This document shows positions 26,488 to 37,505 of a stretch of 64,000 nucleotides of DNA, one piece after another. Below the pieces are notes generated by a model. It was given only the letters and a program-made list of their open reading frames with translations. It was not told where the DNA came from and did no database searches. The position numbers and the translations under genes are program-made. The stretch comes from Lytechinus pictus (taxonomy: Eukaryota > Echinodermata > Echinoidea > Temnopleuroida > Toxopneustidae), in NCBI RefSeq assembly GCF_037042905.1, contig NC_087251.1, positions 35,954,501-36,018,500 of the forward strand, in the 5' to 3' direction. Numbering within the stretch: the stretch's first letter is position 1; each line of letters starts with the position of its first letter.

Positions 26488-26752
26488 GACCCCCCCCCAC
26501 TCTCTCTCTCATTTCCCTCTTTTATTTCTTTTTCCCCTTTCTTTTCTCCTTCTCTCTCTCTTATTGCCCTCTTTTCTTTTCTCTTTCTCTTGTTCACCTC
26601 TTTCATTTCTATTCTCCCTTTCTTTTTTTATTTTTCTCTCTTTTTTTTTATTTTCCCCTCTTTTTTTATTTCCTTTCTCCCTTTCTTTTCTCTTTGTCTT
26701 TTTTTTCTCTCTCTCCCCATCTCCTCTCTTTCCTTCTCTTTCTATAGGTGTG
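26488..26752. repeat. Polypyrimidine tract (~260 bp)
   Basis: Almost only C and T on the plus strand, in CTCTCT, TTTCTTTT and CCCTCTTTT runs, with scattered A at regular ATTT positions. It makes spurious long open frames on both strands. Confidence 0.9.
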
Positions 26753-27300
26753 TATAATTTCAACCCCTTTTCTGTCTATCCTCTTTTCTATTGCACCTCT
26801 TGCTAATATCACACTCCATCACTCCCACATCTATAACATAAAAACCTTAAATCTTTGCCAATCTCTCTTTCTGTTGGTTCTATCTTTAACTTTTAAAGTC
26901 AATAAGGAAGGAAAACAGCATACATTGACTTTCATTTCAGGCATTTTTATAATATTTAAACCATAACAATTGTCAATCATATGATTTGTTCTTGCATACT
27001 TAAAATGTGCATGATCAAAAAGACAATGTTGTGATACAAGATTATCCAGACTCGATGCCCATTTCACATTGGCTGAATTTGAACACAGATGGCAGCATTC
27101 ATATTACACAGCAGGGACAGTATCAGTTTATAACAGAATTTTCCCCCCCATTTTTTTTCAAATAATAAAAAAATGAGTGTAAAGAATGTTGATACACAGT
27201 AATCTATTATCCACAAGAAATGTATAGATCTGTAAATTTAATTCATTATCAGAAATTATACAAACAAGATGCATATTTTTCCAGTTTGTTGAATTTCCCC

Positions 27301-27560
27301 AAATAAGGGGCTCAGTCTGTAAAGTATCTGCCTGTCTAACCAAAGGTTGTGGGTTGAAGCCCGTCCCTCGGATAGGATGTTAATGGAGGCCCTGTGTAGA
27401 GGATAGTCACACCATTGTACTTTCAGAACCCACTGCACTATTTGTATAAGAGTAGGGGGAAACCCCGGTGTAGTGGTCTACCTGCACTCCCCCCAATCAG
27501 TTATATCAGGAGAGACCTGCAGGTCATAGTTATTCAGTTTGCTCTTCGCCTCACAACACA
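27301..27560 (+). mobile_element. tRNA-derived SINE, second type
   Basis: GGGGCTCAGTCTGTAAAGTA and GGGTTGAAGCCCG form a tRNA-like head, followed by a CGGTGTAGTGGTCTACCTGC body. Different head from the other SINEs here. Confidence 0.55.
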
Positions 27561-28121
27561 GGTGATGCCAAACAAACAATAATAAGGGCAAATTGATGCT
27601 GATTATTTTTCACAAATCATGTGGAAAACTTTAAATTAAACAAACAGGTGCTTTTTTCTTTTAATGTACTTTTTTTTCCTTCAGTGTTCTATGAATGTAC
27701 ATGTATTCTACTATATGATTCATTTAAGAGAAATGAAATTCAAATTGCTTAGGAGATGAAATAAGCAGGACTTTATATAAATTCATGAAAAATTTGTATT
27801 GGCTATTTGTGTGGACCAACTTATGAAAATGTTATATCTTTCTTTTTCTAGACAAAGTGGAAGTTCAAAATGGGCCACGCCGTCATAACTCCGGATCAAT
27901 TCCCATAATTCGAGTACCAAAAGATGCACAAAGAAACTATCTACATTATCTGGTCCAAAAGGTGGTGTATGATTAAATTTGGATAATTTCAATGGTGGCG
28001 ATCACTATCATTTTGCTTGATTTATTTTATTAAATAGGATACATATTAAAACCATTCAAAGTATGAAATATGAAATTTGATCCATTAGATCTACAATTAT
28101 GCATACTGGTAAAATAAAAAC

Positions 28122-28254
28122 CAGGGGAGCATTACATGAAAAATATTGCTGGTCTTTTTTATCTGACAACTGTAATAAACTACTGAAATTCTTGCATTTG
28201 ATTGGCTCAAAGCAAAATAAGTCTGTGAAAAATCACTATTTACTTTGTGAAACT
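28122..28254 (-). mobile_element. MITE family A, copy 3 (reversed)
   Basis: GGGGAGCATTACATGAA, then CTACTGAAATTCTTGCATTT and GATTGGCTCAAAGC, the inverse of the family core. Confidence 0.75.
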
Positions 28255-28630
28255 GTACAAAGTACATCAAAGGTTATGGGGATCTTTTCAAAATGTGATA
28301 ATTTCATCAGGTAGAATTAATGATATAAAAGTCCTCATGATACACATCACCACTTTATTCCAATAAACAGCCAAATATTTTGTTACCCTAGGAAAAATTC
28401 TTGATTTTCCTTTCCTGTTAGGTAAACTGACACATAATTGCATCAAGTCAAATCATAAATATCACTTACGAATTCTCTGTCCCTTCCTATAATAATGTCT
28501 TGTGGCATTCCAGTCTATGGCTTCATGGATTAGAACAGCCTATGCAAATCTTGGATGTTGAATGCTGACTATTCAGTTCATTCAAGATCTAGGAATCTAC
28601 TGTCACACAATCCTACAAGCCTTAGGCTAG

Positions 28631-29050
28631 GTGGCAATCACTTCAGAACATCCTTGCTTGCCTACACTGTAATCAAACAACCTCCCATTGTAAAACTTTC
28701 CTTCTCTGTCTAGGATGTAGAAAAGCCAGTGACCTTTGACTTTGATAGACAACCCCGAGGCTGTTCAGTTCATCCAAACCTTGATCATCACTTCAGAACA
28801 TCCTGTGTATACCTATACTGTAATCAAACAACCTTGCATTGTCAAATTTTCCTTCCTTGTCCAGGATGTAGAATAGCCATTGACCTTTGATAGATAACCC
28901 CAAGGCTGTTCAGTTCATCCAAACCTTGGTCCTCACTTCAGAACATCCTGTGCATACCTACACTATAATCAAACAACCTTGCATTGTAAAACTTTCCTTC
29001 CTTGTCCAAGATGTAGAAAAGTCGGTGACCCTTGACCTTGATGGGCAGTT
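28631..29050 (-). repeat. Tandem partial copies of the TMEM223 exon-2 tail
   Basis: The landmark CTTCAGAACATCC (antisense of the last codons, HRMF and stop) occurs at 28641, 28791 and 28936, spacings of 150 and 145 bp. Each unit carries about 110 nt resembling the coding tail (LDKEGKFYNARLFD region on the minus strand) plus about 40 nt of downstream sequence (GGCTGTTCAGTTCATCC on the plus strand). The copy at 28936 belongs to the real exon; the two downstream copies are diverged and without a splice acceptor. Confidence 0.85.
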
Positions 29051-29230
29051 GGGTACGGATCCCATCTCTAGAATGTTCACAGGAGATGTTGTTGATTGAT
29101 GTAGTGAATCTCCACGGTAAGCCAAAGAGACCGTAGGTCTGGATTGTGGCACTCTCACCACCCTTCCTGAGGACAATGCGGTATATTGATCTCCGAGAAT
29201 ATACCAAGGATGCTATGAAAATGATGGAAC
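28938..29230 (-). CDS. tmem223: TMEM223 exon 2 (terminal)
   Basis: Acceptor CATTTCCTTTCACAG ends at 29231. The exon reads GSIIFIASLVYSRRSIYRIV, then the soluble C-terminal domain, ending SVGMHRMF and a stop at 28940-28938. This matches the C-terminus of vertebrate TMEM223 (VKG, LLDK, LFDNTVG). The exon tail is tandemly repeated downstream (28631-28930). Confidence 0.9.
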
Positions 29231-30206
29231 CTGTGAAAGGAAATGAATAAGAGGGTTAATGAGGATTGCAGAGGTATTCAGCAAAGAAGGTAGAGGGAAA
29301 ATGAGGAAGAGAGAGACGAGGCAAAGAGAGAAGGAGCTGCAGAAAGAAAGCAAAATTCACTATTTACGAAAGATGACCATTATGGTTTTGTCTAACCATG
29401 TAACTTTTATCCTCTATGACCCAATGAGAAAATTAAAACTTTTAATGTACATTCAGCCTTTTCATTTGTCTGACATCTAAATATCAAATATTGTTTCTTA
29501 AAATCATGAGATGGACAGTATCATCAAAAGAAACAATTACTATTTTCAACTTTGAAAAGTTTGATGTGTGAATCATTGACCATTCTGTATTGGTGTGTCA
29601 CAAATGATAATAGCTAAATGGCACTTTATTGAATGTAATTTTCATTTACTTGCAGTCATAGTTACCTGCACACATGCTGAGTGCTGTGATAGTGTACCGC
29701 CATAATCCCGAGCTTAGTTGCACCCTTATTCCCGACCAGGACTTCCAGTTCTTCACTTCCGTCGGTGGACCTTCCTCTCCGTACTTGACCTTCATGTATG
29801 TATCAGTGTCCTTCATGGTCAGGAAGGCTGTGTGAGTCAGGTAACCCCAGAAGAACACCTGCGCACATGCAAACACTCCTAGGATCCGAAAGAAAGTGGT
29901 CTTGTCACTTTTGTAGAGCAGCACGTCCCTCATAACCTCCGTCTTGGAGTACTGACTGAATGTCCTCAAGCATGGAAGAAACGATATATTCCTATGGACA
30001 CCATCTTTAATTCCTTGACATCTGTGACTCCTTAGAGCTAGCCTGCCACACCAGAAGTTTGGGATACTCTCTAAGGGCACTTTGATGGTTTTGGTGTGGA
30101 AGAAATTCTTGTGTGACCATGTTAATCTGTGCTTCCATATTTGGCAGGTCCAGGCCTTTGCTGCTGGTGTGTTAAGTTGTCTTGTTAAAAGCGCTGCGGA
30201 AAACAT
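28938..30206 (-). CDS. tmem223: TMEM223, mitochondrial inner-membrane protein (two exons)
   Basis: Complete minus-strand gene. Exon 1 is 30206-29666 and exon 2 is 29230-28938; the join is phase 1 and gives 277 residues. The N-terminus has Arg/Lys but no acidic residue for the first ~45 positions, as in a mitochondrial presequence. Residues ~91-100 (VMRDVLLYKS) and the first membrane helix (~105-129, FFRILGVFACAQVFFWGYL) match TMEM223. A second helix (~168-192) spans the splice junction. The C-terminal domain carries the family motif LPIKVKG, then FYILDKEGKFYNARLFDYSV. Human TMEM223 is about 200 aa; the extra length here is N-terminal. The family has been linked to cytochrome c oxidase (COX1) biogenesis. 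Recognised from family knowledge. Confidence 0.9.
29231..29665 (-). other. TMEM223 intron
   Basis: 435-bp intron with GT-AG ends on the minus strand. It contains a purine-rich patch (about 29290-29350); nothing else recognised. Confidence 0.8.
29666..30206 (-). CDS. tmem223: TMEM223 exon 1
   Basis: Starts at the ATG at 30206-30204, the first Met of the frame, giving an N-terminal targeting region. It ends at GCAG|GTAACT (boundary 29666), 541 nt, leaving phase 1. Reading through the donor gives only five residues (NYDCK) before a stop, which supports splicing. Confidence 0.88.
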
Positions 30207-33200
30207 CGTCTCGGACTCTCACTCAGTCTTAATATGCATGGGAATCGATTAGTCACCTGATGATCTGGGCGAGCTGCATTCAGAATCTGTAGACTGTATA
30301 AGATAGCAGGGAAAACACATAGGTATAGTAATTACAATTTTTTATGCATTTTGACAATTTTTTCATTCTTATAATGGCCAAGACTTGTCCCATTTCTTTC
30401 AAACTTTTCACCATTCTAAATTGATTTTTTTTCTACTCACCAAGCTCACACAAATTTTGTTACATATAACAATACCTTTATACCACATCTACTGGAAAAA
30501 TAATGTTGTTCCTGCAGTCAAGTTTCCAGGTCTATCTTGTTGTCTTCCTAAGTTGGATAAATTCGAAAACCGAGACTGTGCTAAACTGTGCTGTGCCAGT
30601 CTTCCTTTAATTATTTTTCTTCCTATTTTTTGTAATTCATGTTTTATTGATCCTTTTCATTCATAGTAAGCATAACAAAACATTGATGATATAACGGACC
30701 ACATTATAAGATTATAATGACGTTGGCATATAAAATAACATGTATAACAACATCCGTTTGTTTACAAGACACAAAAATGATCAGGCACTTGGCCTACAAA
30801 GTACAAAAAACATAACGAAACAAGCCTTCTGCTTTTTTCGCCTCTTTATGGTATTCAAAATGATAACCCACTTGCCAACATGCTTTTCTAATTTGCATTT
30901 CCTTTAAGCTATAGTATGTTGAACAGTTTCAAATTAGAAAATTAAAAGATAGTTACAAAAGCGGGAGAGATTAGTCTAGCATCTAGGTTTTGTTTCGTTA
31001 CGTTTCTTCCTAAAAAAAATCCTATATTGCTGATCCTCCGAGCTCCCTTGCCTTAATAACAGATTGAGCTTTAATGTAAGTAAATTACGAGTAAGTCGGA
31101 CTCGTGACCTAGTACTACGCTACGGTCTAGAAGCGTTCACTTAAAGACGTTAAAGTTTTAGGTCCAAATCACCAACACAAAATTACGTGCGAGGGACTGA
31201 TGTGATCACACTGACTGAGACAGGTCGAGTGAGCGTGGTTGCTTAAAAATTTCCACATAGAGAGCCATAAATAAAAAGTTCAGCTTTTATTTCACAATTT
31301 CTCTTAATGCCAGGAAATCTTTTTTAAAAAATAAAGTGATTACTATACATGAATTCAACTTACAAATTCGAATTAGACACTTGTTCAATCCGACGACAAT
31401 GCACGGATGCGTCGAGTTCAATGCTAGAACACAAAGTTAATTCGGATACGGATTCATAGTTGACGACGGCGACACCTCACGAAATGTACTACCGGTATTT
31501 CTACGATTCAATTGGGAGCAAAAATCGCAATTTGCAAATTAAACAGTATAAACTTTTTATTGTTTATCGAATTAACTTTTTATTATTTATATAATTGATT
31601 GTTAGATTAATTACAATATAAATATTTTGGGTAATTACATGCAGTTTGCCTTTAACTTAGATGAATGCTTAAAAAGGGGCGGCTAACATATTTTTCGCTG
31701 GGGGGGGGGGCAGGGGGCAAAGCCAAAAATAGCACTTCAGTCAAAGAGGGCATTTGGGTGCAAACATATATTTTTGCCATTAGATTATGGTTTTGCCTGA
31801 AGTAGCAATATACATTGCTGTTTCGTGGTAATATACATGTAAGTTGAACAAAACTTTTTTTATGTGATTTCTGATGCCTGGTTAAAAATAAAATATATAG
31901 GCTCTATATCTATCCTGCGAGATAGCATAGGGAACGAGCAGTATCTGGAAACTGCAAGTTCTAAAATTCCCTTTGAGGTATATTCTGCAGATAATTTTTA
32001 TTCAAAAGTATTTCCTTCCCCTTGAAGAGATTTTGTTTGTTGAATATAATGTATTAACCTTTTTTATCATTTGAAGTGAACGTGATGCAGGGGCGGATCC
32101 AGCTTTCGCCCCGGGGGTAGGCCGTAAAAATACTTCCAAATTCATTTTCCCATACTGCCGCTAATGCAGCTACTTCTTTGTTAATTTCATTTTTTGAGGG
32201 GGTAGTCCTTACTAAAGACTGAAGTTCATCTTAACTTCATTCTTACAAACATAAGGCCTACATACATGTGGCAAGCGCGATGCGCGAGCTCAAATTGTTA
32301 GATATTTCATTATTCAAACATAAAAAGTGAATATTCTGAGTAGTTTGTTTTAAAATGAACAAAATGTCTATTTTTGCATGCGAACACGAAGTCCGAGATA
32401 AAATTGTTAATATACTGAACATGAGTGACTCATGATTAGGATATATATCTCACCGATCAAATAATTCGAGTGCGGAGCGCACGCTTTAAATTTTTGACTT
32501 TCCGACCTGATATCTTCGACATTCTAAGCACTTTTGTATCATGAACATGAAAGGGCATCTTATTATTGAATCGAGCATGAAGCGCAGCCAAAAATGTTTA
32601 ATGAAAACTGAATATTCTAAGCATTTTTTTTTGTACTCATGATCGAGGTGTAAAGTCTAATCACAAGTTGAAAAATTCGTAAATTTCGACTAGAAAACAG
32701 GATATTTCAAGTCCCGTCTTATCCACTTGAACATATTATTATCTCACTCAACAGGAAAGCGGGCGAAATTTACATTTTAACATAATGACCTGAAAATCTT
32801 TTATTTCATTTACTATTCTTCCTTCATTGTTTTTATTTCTTGTCTTTCCCGTTTTTGTTATGCTCCGTCAATAGGAGAGGGGGATGCTCTGTGGGTCGGC
32901 CCACGGATCTATATGCACATGCTTGGGTAGAGATGGACCATTTTTCCAGGACGAGGACTCTAAAAGGTGCCCCTATTAGGCGCATAATGGGTCTCTTCAC
33001 TTTACAAAGTAATTTTTTTTTACGTCGTGCCCCGCGCCAAAATTAAAAATCACCAATAGTGACGAATGTGTTTGAGTACAAATCAAACAGAAGCCAACAT
33101 TTCAACTTAGTAATATGCCATTTATTAATTGCCGTTTAAGGAACATTCAACTTAGAAATATGTCATTTATTAATTTCCGTTGATTGAAAGGGGGGTAATG

Positions 33201-33569
33201 GGCAAGGGTCTTATTTTGCTATCCCGTCATAAGATGAGATGCCAAATGCCCTTGAAGGCATTTAGCCATATCATGTTCCTTCAATATAATTCACCCAAAT
33301 TATGTCTTCTCTGTATATACATCCTCCTTCCGGATCGAAAAAGGAAAGTGAAAAAAAAGGAAAGTGAGAAAAAGGAAAAAAATAGAAGGAAATATTTCAT
33401 TAACATGAAATAGGAAATAAATTAGAAGTGAAGAAAGTTCGTACAATTAAAAAAAAAAGCATAGGCGGATTCAGGTGGGGCCCAAGCACCAAAAAAAAAG
33501 GTCTTCAATCACAAATGAAGGATTTCGTACCAGAAAAAAAATTGACAAGCAAAAAAAAAAAAAAAAAAA

Positions 33570-33720
33570 AAAGCTTCAAGCTCGTCAGGGGGGGGGCAAT
33601 AAAGGTCTTCAAGCTCGTCAGGGGGGCAAAAAAGGCCTTTCAAGCTCGTCAGGGGGGGCAGAGATACGTCCTTTGCATGGGTTGTGGCTCGTCAGGGAGG
33701 GCAGACTGCCCCCTCTGCCC
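33570..33720. repeat. G-rich ~35-bp minisatellite
   Basis: Four imperfect units of TTCAAGCTCGTCAGGGGGGG followed by an A run, nested in the 2.9 kb element. Confidence 0.8.
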
Positions 33721-33749
33721 CCCCCCCGTAGGTACGCTAGTGGGTGTAC

Positions 33750-33840
33750 AACACAATCGTTGACGACGACGACAACGACGACGCCGACACCGGAAATAGT
33801 GATACCTATGTCTCGCTCCGCTACGCAGGCGAGACAAAAA
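33750..33840 (-). mobile_element. Terminal fragment of the 'GTCTYGCCTGC' element family
   Basis: In reverse complement it reads GTCTCGCCTGCGTAGCGGAG, followed by a GTCGTCGTC stretch. This parallels the left end of the element at 59168 in the same order. Confidence 0.7.
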
Positions 33841-35597
33841 TGAATGAAATAAGATTTTTAAAAATGGAAAAGACTTTCAGGTCAGTATAAAGAAAAAAAA
33901 TCTCGCGCTTCGCGCGAACATGTCTGTTGAGGGGGATATTCTTCTCAAGAACATGGGGCTTAAATATCCCATTTTGAAATCAATATGCAATTATGCAAAA
34001 ATTCTTCTGCTCAGAATTCGAGTTCTTATTATGATATAATGAAAACTCGAATTCTGAGGAGATTTTTTTTTTAGCAATACATGTACATACATTCTGTTCA
34101 TGGTTACAAAACTGTGCTTATGTGAAAAAGAATATCAGCTGGCGCTGCTCGCTTGCATTACTAGGATAGGTTCAGGCCTATCTTCTTAATGGATTTCATC
34201 AAACAGTCCTTGGAAAATCCCCTTTTTAGGTCAGTATTGCAATATCGAATAAGTTGTTTGGTTAGATACGCATCTTCTTCATGATTACAAACAATGCTTG
34301 ATAGAATGACCAGATTTTGGTCAAAATATCAACAACAAAATTCAGCTCGCGATTCGCTCTCGCATCATGTTTAGTTACATGCCCAATTTGTTCATGAATA
34401 CTAAAAGTGCTTTGAATGTCCAAATTTCAAGTCAGAATATCACAAATTTCCAGTTCCCGCTCCAAACGCTCTTTAGATAGACACCCATCTTGTTCATGCA
34501 TGGTTACAAAAAGTGCTTGGAATGTGCAGTTTTGGGTCGGAATATCAAAATTATTCAGCTCGCGTTTCGCGCTAGCATTATATGTTTAGTTAGATACCCA
34601 CCCTGTTCGTGATCCAAAAGTGCTTAGAATGTCTATAATTTTGGTCGGAATATTCGCACTCGCATCAATATTATTTTTTGATGAGATAGCCTACCCATCC
34701 TGCTCATGCTTACAAAGATTGCTCATGCAGAATGCCAATTTTTCAGGTTTAAATGCATAAAATACCCTTAATTTTTTAGCTTGCGCTTCCCGCTCATATT
34801 AGTTTATTAGGCCTTATGAAAAAGATTATGAAATAAGGACCATCCTCTATTTTTTTTAAATCAGCTTTTAGCGGCCGATCGGGATAAATATGTATGAAAA
34901 TATTTTTCCGACCCCACCCCCCCCCCTCCCGGTTGGCGAAAGCTGAATCCGCCCCTGAAGAAGTGTTACTTCACAAAGGAATTTCACATTCCCCTCCAAT
35001 CCCACCCCAACTGTACGCCAGAGGTAATATTTTCACTCTCAAATATATATATTTTCTTGATAACCCGAATTTACGTCGGGCCATATTAGTGGCATATGGA
35101 TTGTGAAAATACAATCTCTTTGATTTTGATTTTATTTTATTTCTGCACTCAAGATAAATATGCAACATAACATCTAGGTGATACATTTAAGTTTTACAAA
35201 ACAATAAAGCAATAGTCATAATAAAGCAATGAAAAATAAATATCAACAAGAAGCAATATTCAATTAAAAGAAAATAACAGTTTAAATAAATGCAGGAGAC
35301 CGCCATCGTGGGCGGTTGAGCTTGAAAATGATGGCTGCCTCGTAAAATGGTACATAAATTTCACAGAGTAACTTCTGAAAATGACAAAGATTCAAATTGT
35401 ACTTGACCGAAATAAACAAGTTCGGAATTTGAACTTATATATTTTAGGGTCACTATATTTGGTCATCCTACTGTATTATGTCCAGGGAAATAAATGGCTT
35501 AAATAGTATATAAATAAAAATATTTGAATTTATATATTAGGCCCATATTCATAATATTTCGAGGGAGCTTAAAGTGAGCGAGTGAGATTTTTTTTAT

Positions 35598-36186
35598 TTA
35601 AAGGAGAATGAAACCCTTGAAACCAGCTGAATCCATATCAAAGAGAAAAATCAAAGAAAAATAGTGTTGAAAGTTTGAGGAAGATTGAATGAATAATAAG
35701 AAAGTTATGAGCATTTGAATATTGAGATCACTAATGCCATGTAGATCCTCCTATTGGCAATGCGACCAAGATCTCTGATGTCACACACGTACAACTCCCT
35801 CATTACCCTAGTACTTATTTCACTTATATTCTCACTTTTATAGAGTCTATCACAAGGTGAGGTGTTCTCTTTATGAGAGGACAAGTACAGAGGTTTCACA
35901 ACATTATATCATTGATGAATCGTTTGTCATATGATTAGAATGAGCAAAAAGATATGTTTTGGGGTAAATTTTCAATGTCCAAAAGGGAGAGTTGTTCATC
36001 TGTGACATCATAGATCTTGGTCGCATTGCCAATGGGAGGATCTCCATAGCATTAGTGATCTCTATATATTTAAATGCTCATAACTCTTCTATTGCTAGTC
36101 CTATTTTACTCAAACTTTTGTTGATCTTATTCTTTGATTTGTCTGCTTTCACAAAAGCTAACTTGCTCCAAGAGTTTCATTCTAGT
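35598..36186. mobile_element. TTAA-type fold-back element (~590 bp)
   Basis: Left end TTAAAGGAGAATGAAACCCT; the right end is decayed (AAGAGTTTCATTCT). Arms pair over GATCACTAATGCCATG / CATAGCATTAGTGATC and CCAAGATCT / AGATCTTGG. Confidence 0.8.
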
Positions 36187-37259
36187 AATAGTTTTCAATT
36201 TAATCAATTGACGGCATGAATTGGATTTTCCATTACTCAATATACTTATTTTTTCTTTGTGGTCGATTTTTTTTTTTTGAGGGGCCGGGTCTTGAGCCCC
36301 TTAAGCCTCCTCCGTAGTACCGCCACTGAACAGTTTAAGACTAGTACGAATTTTTATGGATCAAAAGGTTAGTTTATTTACCAATAACCGAGTGCTTGTA
36401 GCATTAAACTTTGCAGTTTGTTTTGATTTTCCATGAATATTAACGTGCGAGTGAGCGAAGAGAGAAAGCACATGTGAAAGTTGGGAGATAATTATGTTGT
36501 CCAGTAACGTCTATTATTAAAGAGATATGAATGAACGAGTGATAAGGCCTTCATATAATATAATTTAGTAGGCCTACATGATCTAACTAATCATTGTGAG
36601 CTAAACGTTGTGAGCAAGCCTCCTTAAAAATCAGCTTGCAAGCCAAGTTTTTTTTTTAAATAGACCCAATGGGCACATATTGAAGATGAATATAAGGGAT
36701 CAGTAGTAAGATCAGATATAAAACAAGGGAATTGATGATGAAACATTTAATATTAATTTTGTCTAATATTGGTAAATTGTGAGGTGAAAATCAAAGAGCG
36801 CCGTTTTATAAAAATGAAAATGGGATTATATCACCCGGAATATATGATTTGCCTCCATAGATAAATCATAGGTTATCATATTCAAGTGGAAAGATCACAT
36901 AAAACATCACGTTGGTTCAGAGGGGCTATAAGTAGTTTCACAGGAGATGTAAAATGATAGAAACTTATTATGAGAAATGAAAGAAAAGCAAAATCCACTT
37001 AGTGCAATGTTCCAAACGAAAGAGAAATACAGAAAGTATTTTGATAATCTTGTCTAAAATCCTGAACAAGATGTCATTCACTTTAAGTATTTTAACAAGA
37101 TCTCTGAAGCGAGGATCATTTAAAAAATACTACAATGATACATTTTTGATATAATTAATGTATGTTGATATTTGTTCAAGAGTATTTTTTATCAGTTTTT
37201 TTTTATGTAAACAAGATGTTTTGTTTACTAAAAATAATCTTGAAAGGACTTTCTTAGGG

Positions 37260-37454
37260 GGCGTGGTCAATCATGACTGCTATTTCGCTTTTCGTATCCG
37301 AAGTATCATGATATCAGCGAATCTTTACACGGAAGATGGCTGCCCCCTTCACTAATCACTTTGCCAATAATCCACGGATGTGTTGAACGTTGTCTGTTCG
37401 GTATAATTTTCACTGGATCCAGGGAGAGCCGAGAGTGATCCTATTTATTCTAAG
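37260..37454 (+). promoter_or_regulatory. Likely PPP1R21 promoter / 5' UTR
   Basis: The start codon at 37455 lies in exon 1 and no upstream coding exon is expected from the family. About 120 bp upstream is GGAAGATGGCTGCCC (37331-37345), a match to the YY1-type element (AAGATGGCGGC) common near transcription starts of broadly expressed genes. There is no TATA box at an obvious distance. The transcription start is inferred, not seen. Confidence 0.35.
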
Positions 37455-37505
37455 ATGTCAGATCTACAAGCAAAGTATCAGAAACTGGCCCAAGAGTTTG
37501 CAAAA
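37455..37505 (+). CDS. ppp1r21: PPP1R21 exon 1 (start)
   Basis: ATG then SDLQAKYQKLAQEFAK, donor AAAAGTAAGA. Human begins ASAELQGKYQKLAQEYSK, so this Met is the natural start. 51 nt, phase 0. Confidence 0.93.

Larger units (their letters stand above)
22931..28630. other. Intergenic, repeat-rich
   Basis: Lies between the convergent ends of foxN2/3 and TMEM223. It holds a GA microsatellite (about 22940-23020), a SINE (23844-24050), an inverted repeat (24064-24430), a TTAA-flanked fold-back element (24731-25323), a perfect X-box (25720), a polypyrimidine tract (26488-26752), a SINE (27301-27560), a possible orphan exon (27852-27975) and a MITE (28122-28254). Confidence 0.6.
32088..34956. mobile_element. 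2.9 kb inverted-repeat element built from satellite-like units
   Basis: Ends are CAGGGGCGGATCCAGC (32088) and its inverse GCTGAATCCGCCCCTG (ending 34956). Long internal arms consist of degenerate ~120-130 bp units around GCTCGCGCTTCGCGCTCGCA and GTGCTTAGAATGTC, in opposite orientation on the two sides (ACATTCTAAGCACTT at 32519, AAGTGCTTAGAATGT at 34618). No clear target duplication seen. The centre holds a G-rich minisatellite and a fragment of another element. Confidence 0.7.
30207..37454. other. Intergenic region between divergent TMEM223 and PPP1R21
   Basis: About 7.2 kb. It includes the TMEM223 upstream flank (30207-31600, no repeat recognised), a 2.9 kb terminal-inverted-repeat element (32088-34956), a TTAA-type fold-back element (35598-36186) and the proximal PPP1R21 promoter area. 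No coding exon seen. Confidence 0.6.

Noticed and set aside
26410..26806. Overlapping 115- and 116-codon frames
   Set aside because: They are translations of the polypyrimidine tract (Phe/Leu/Ser only).
33428..33843. Lys- and Gly-rich frames of 111 and 122 codons
   Set aside because: Products of poly-A runs and the G-rich minisatellite inside a repeat element.
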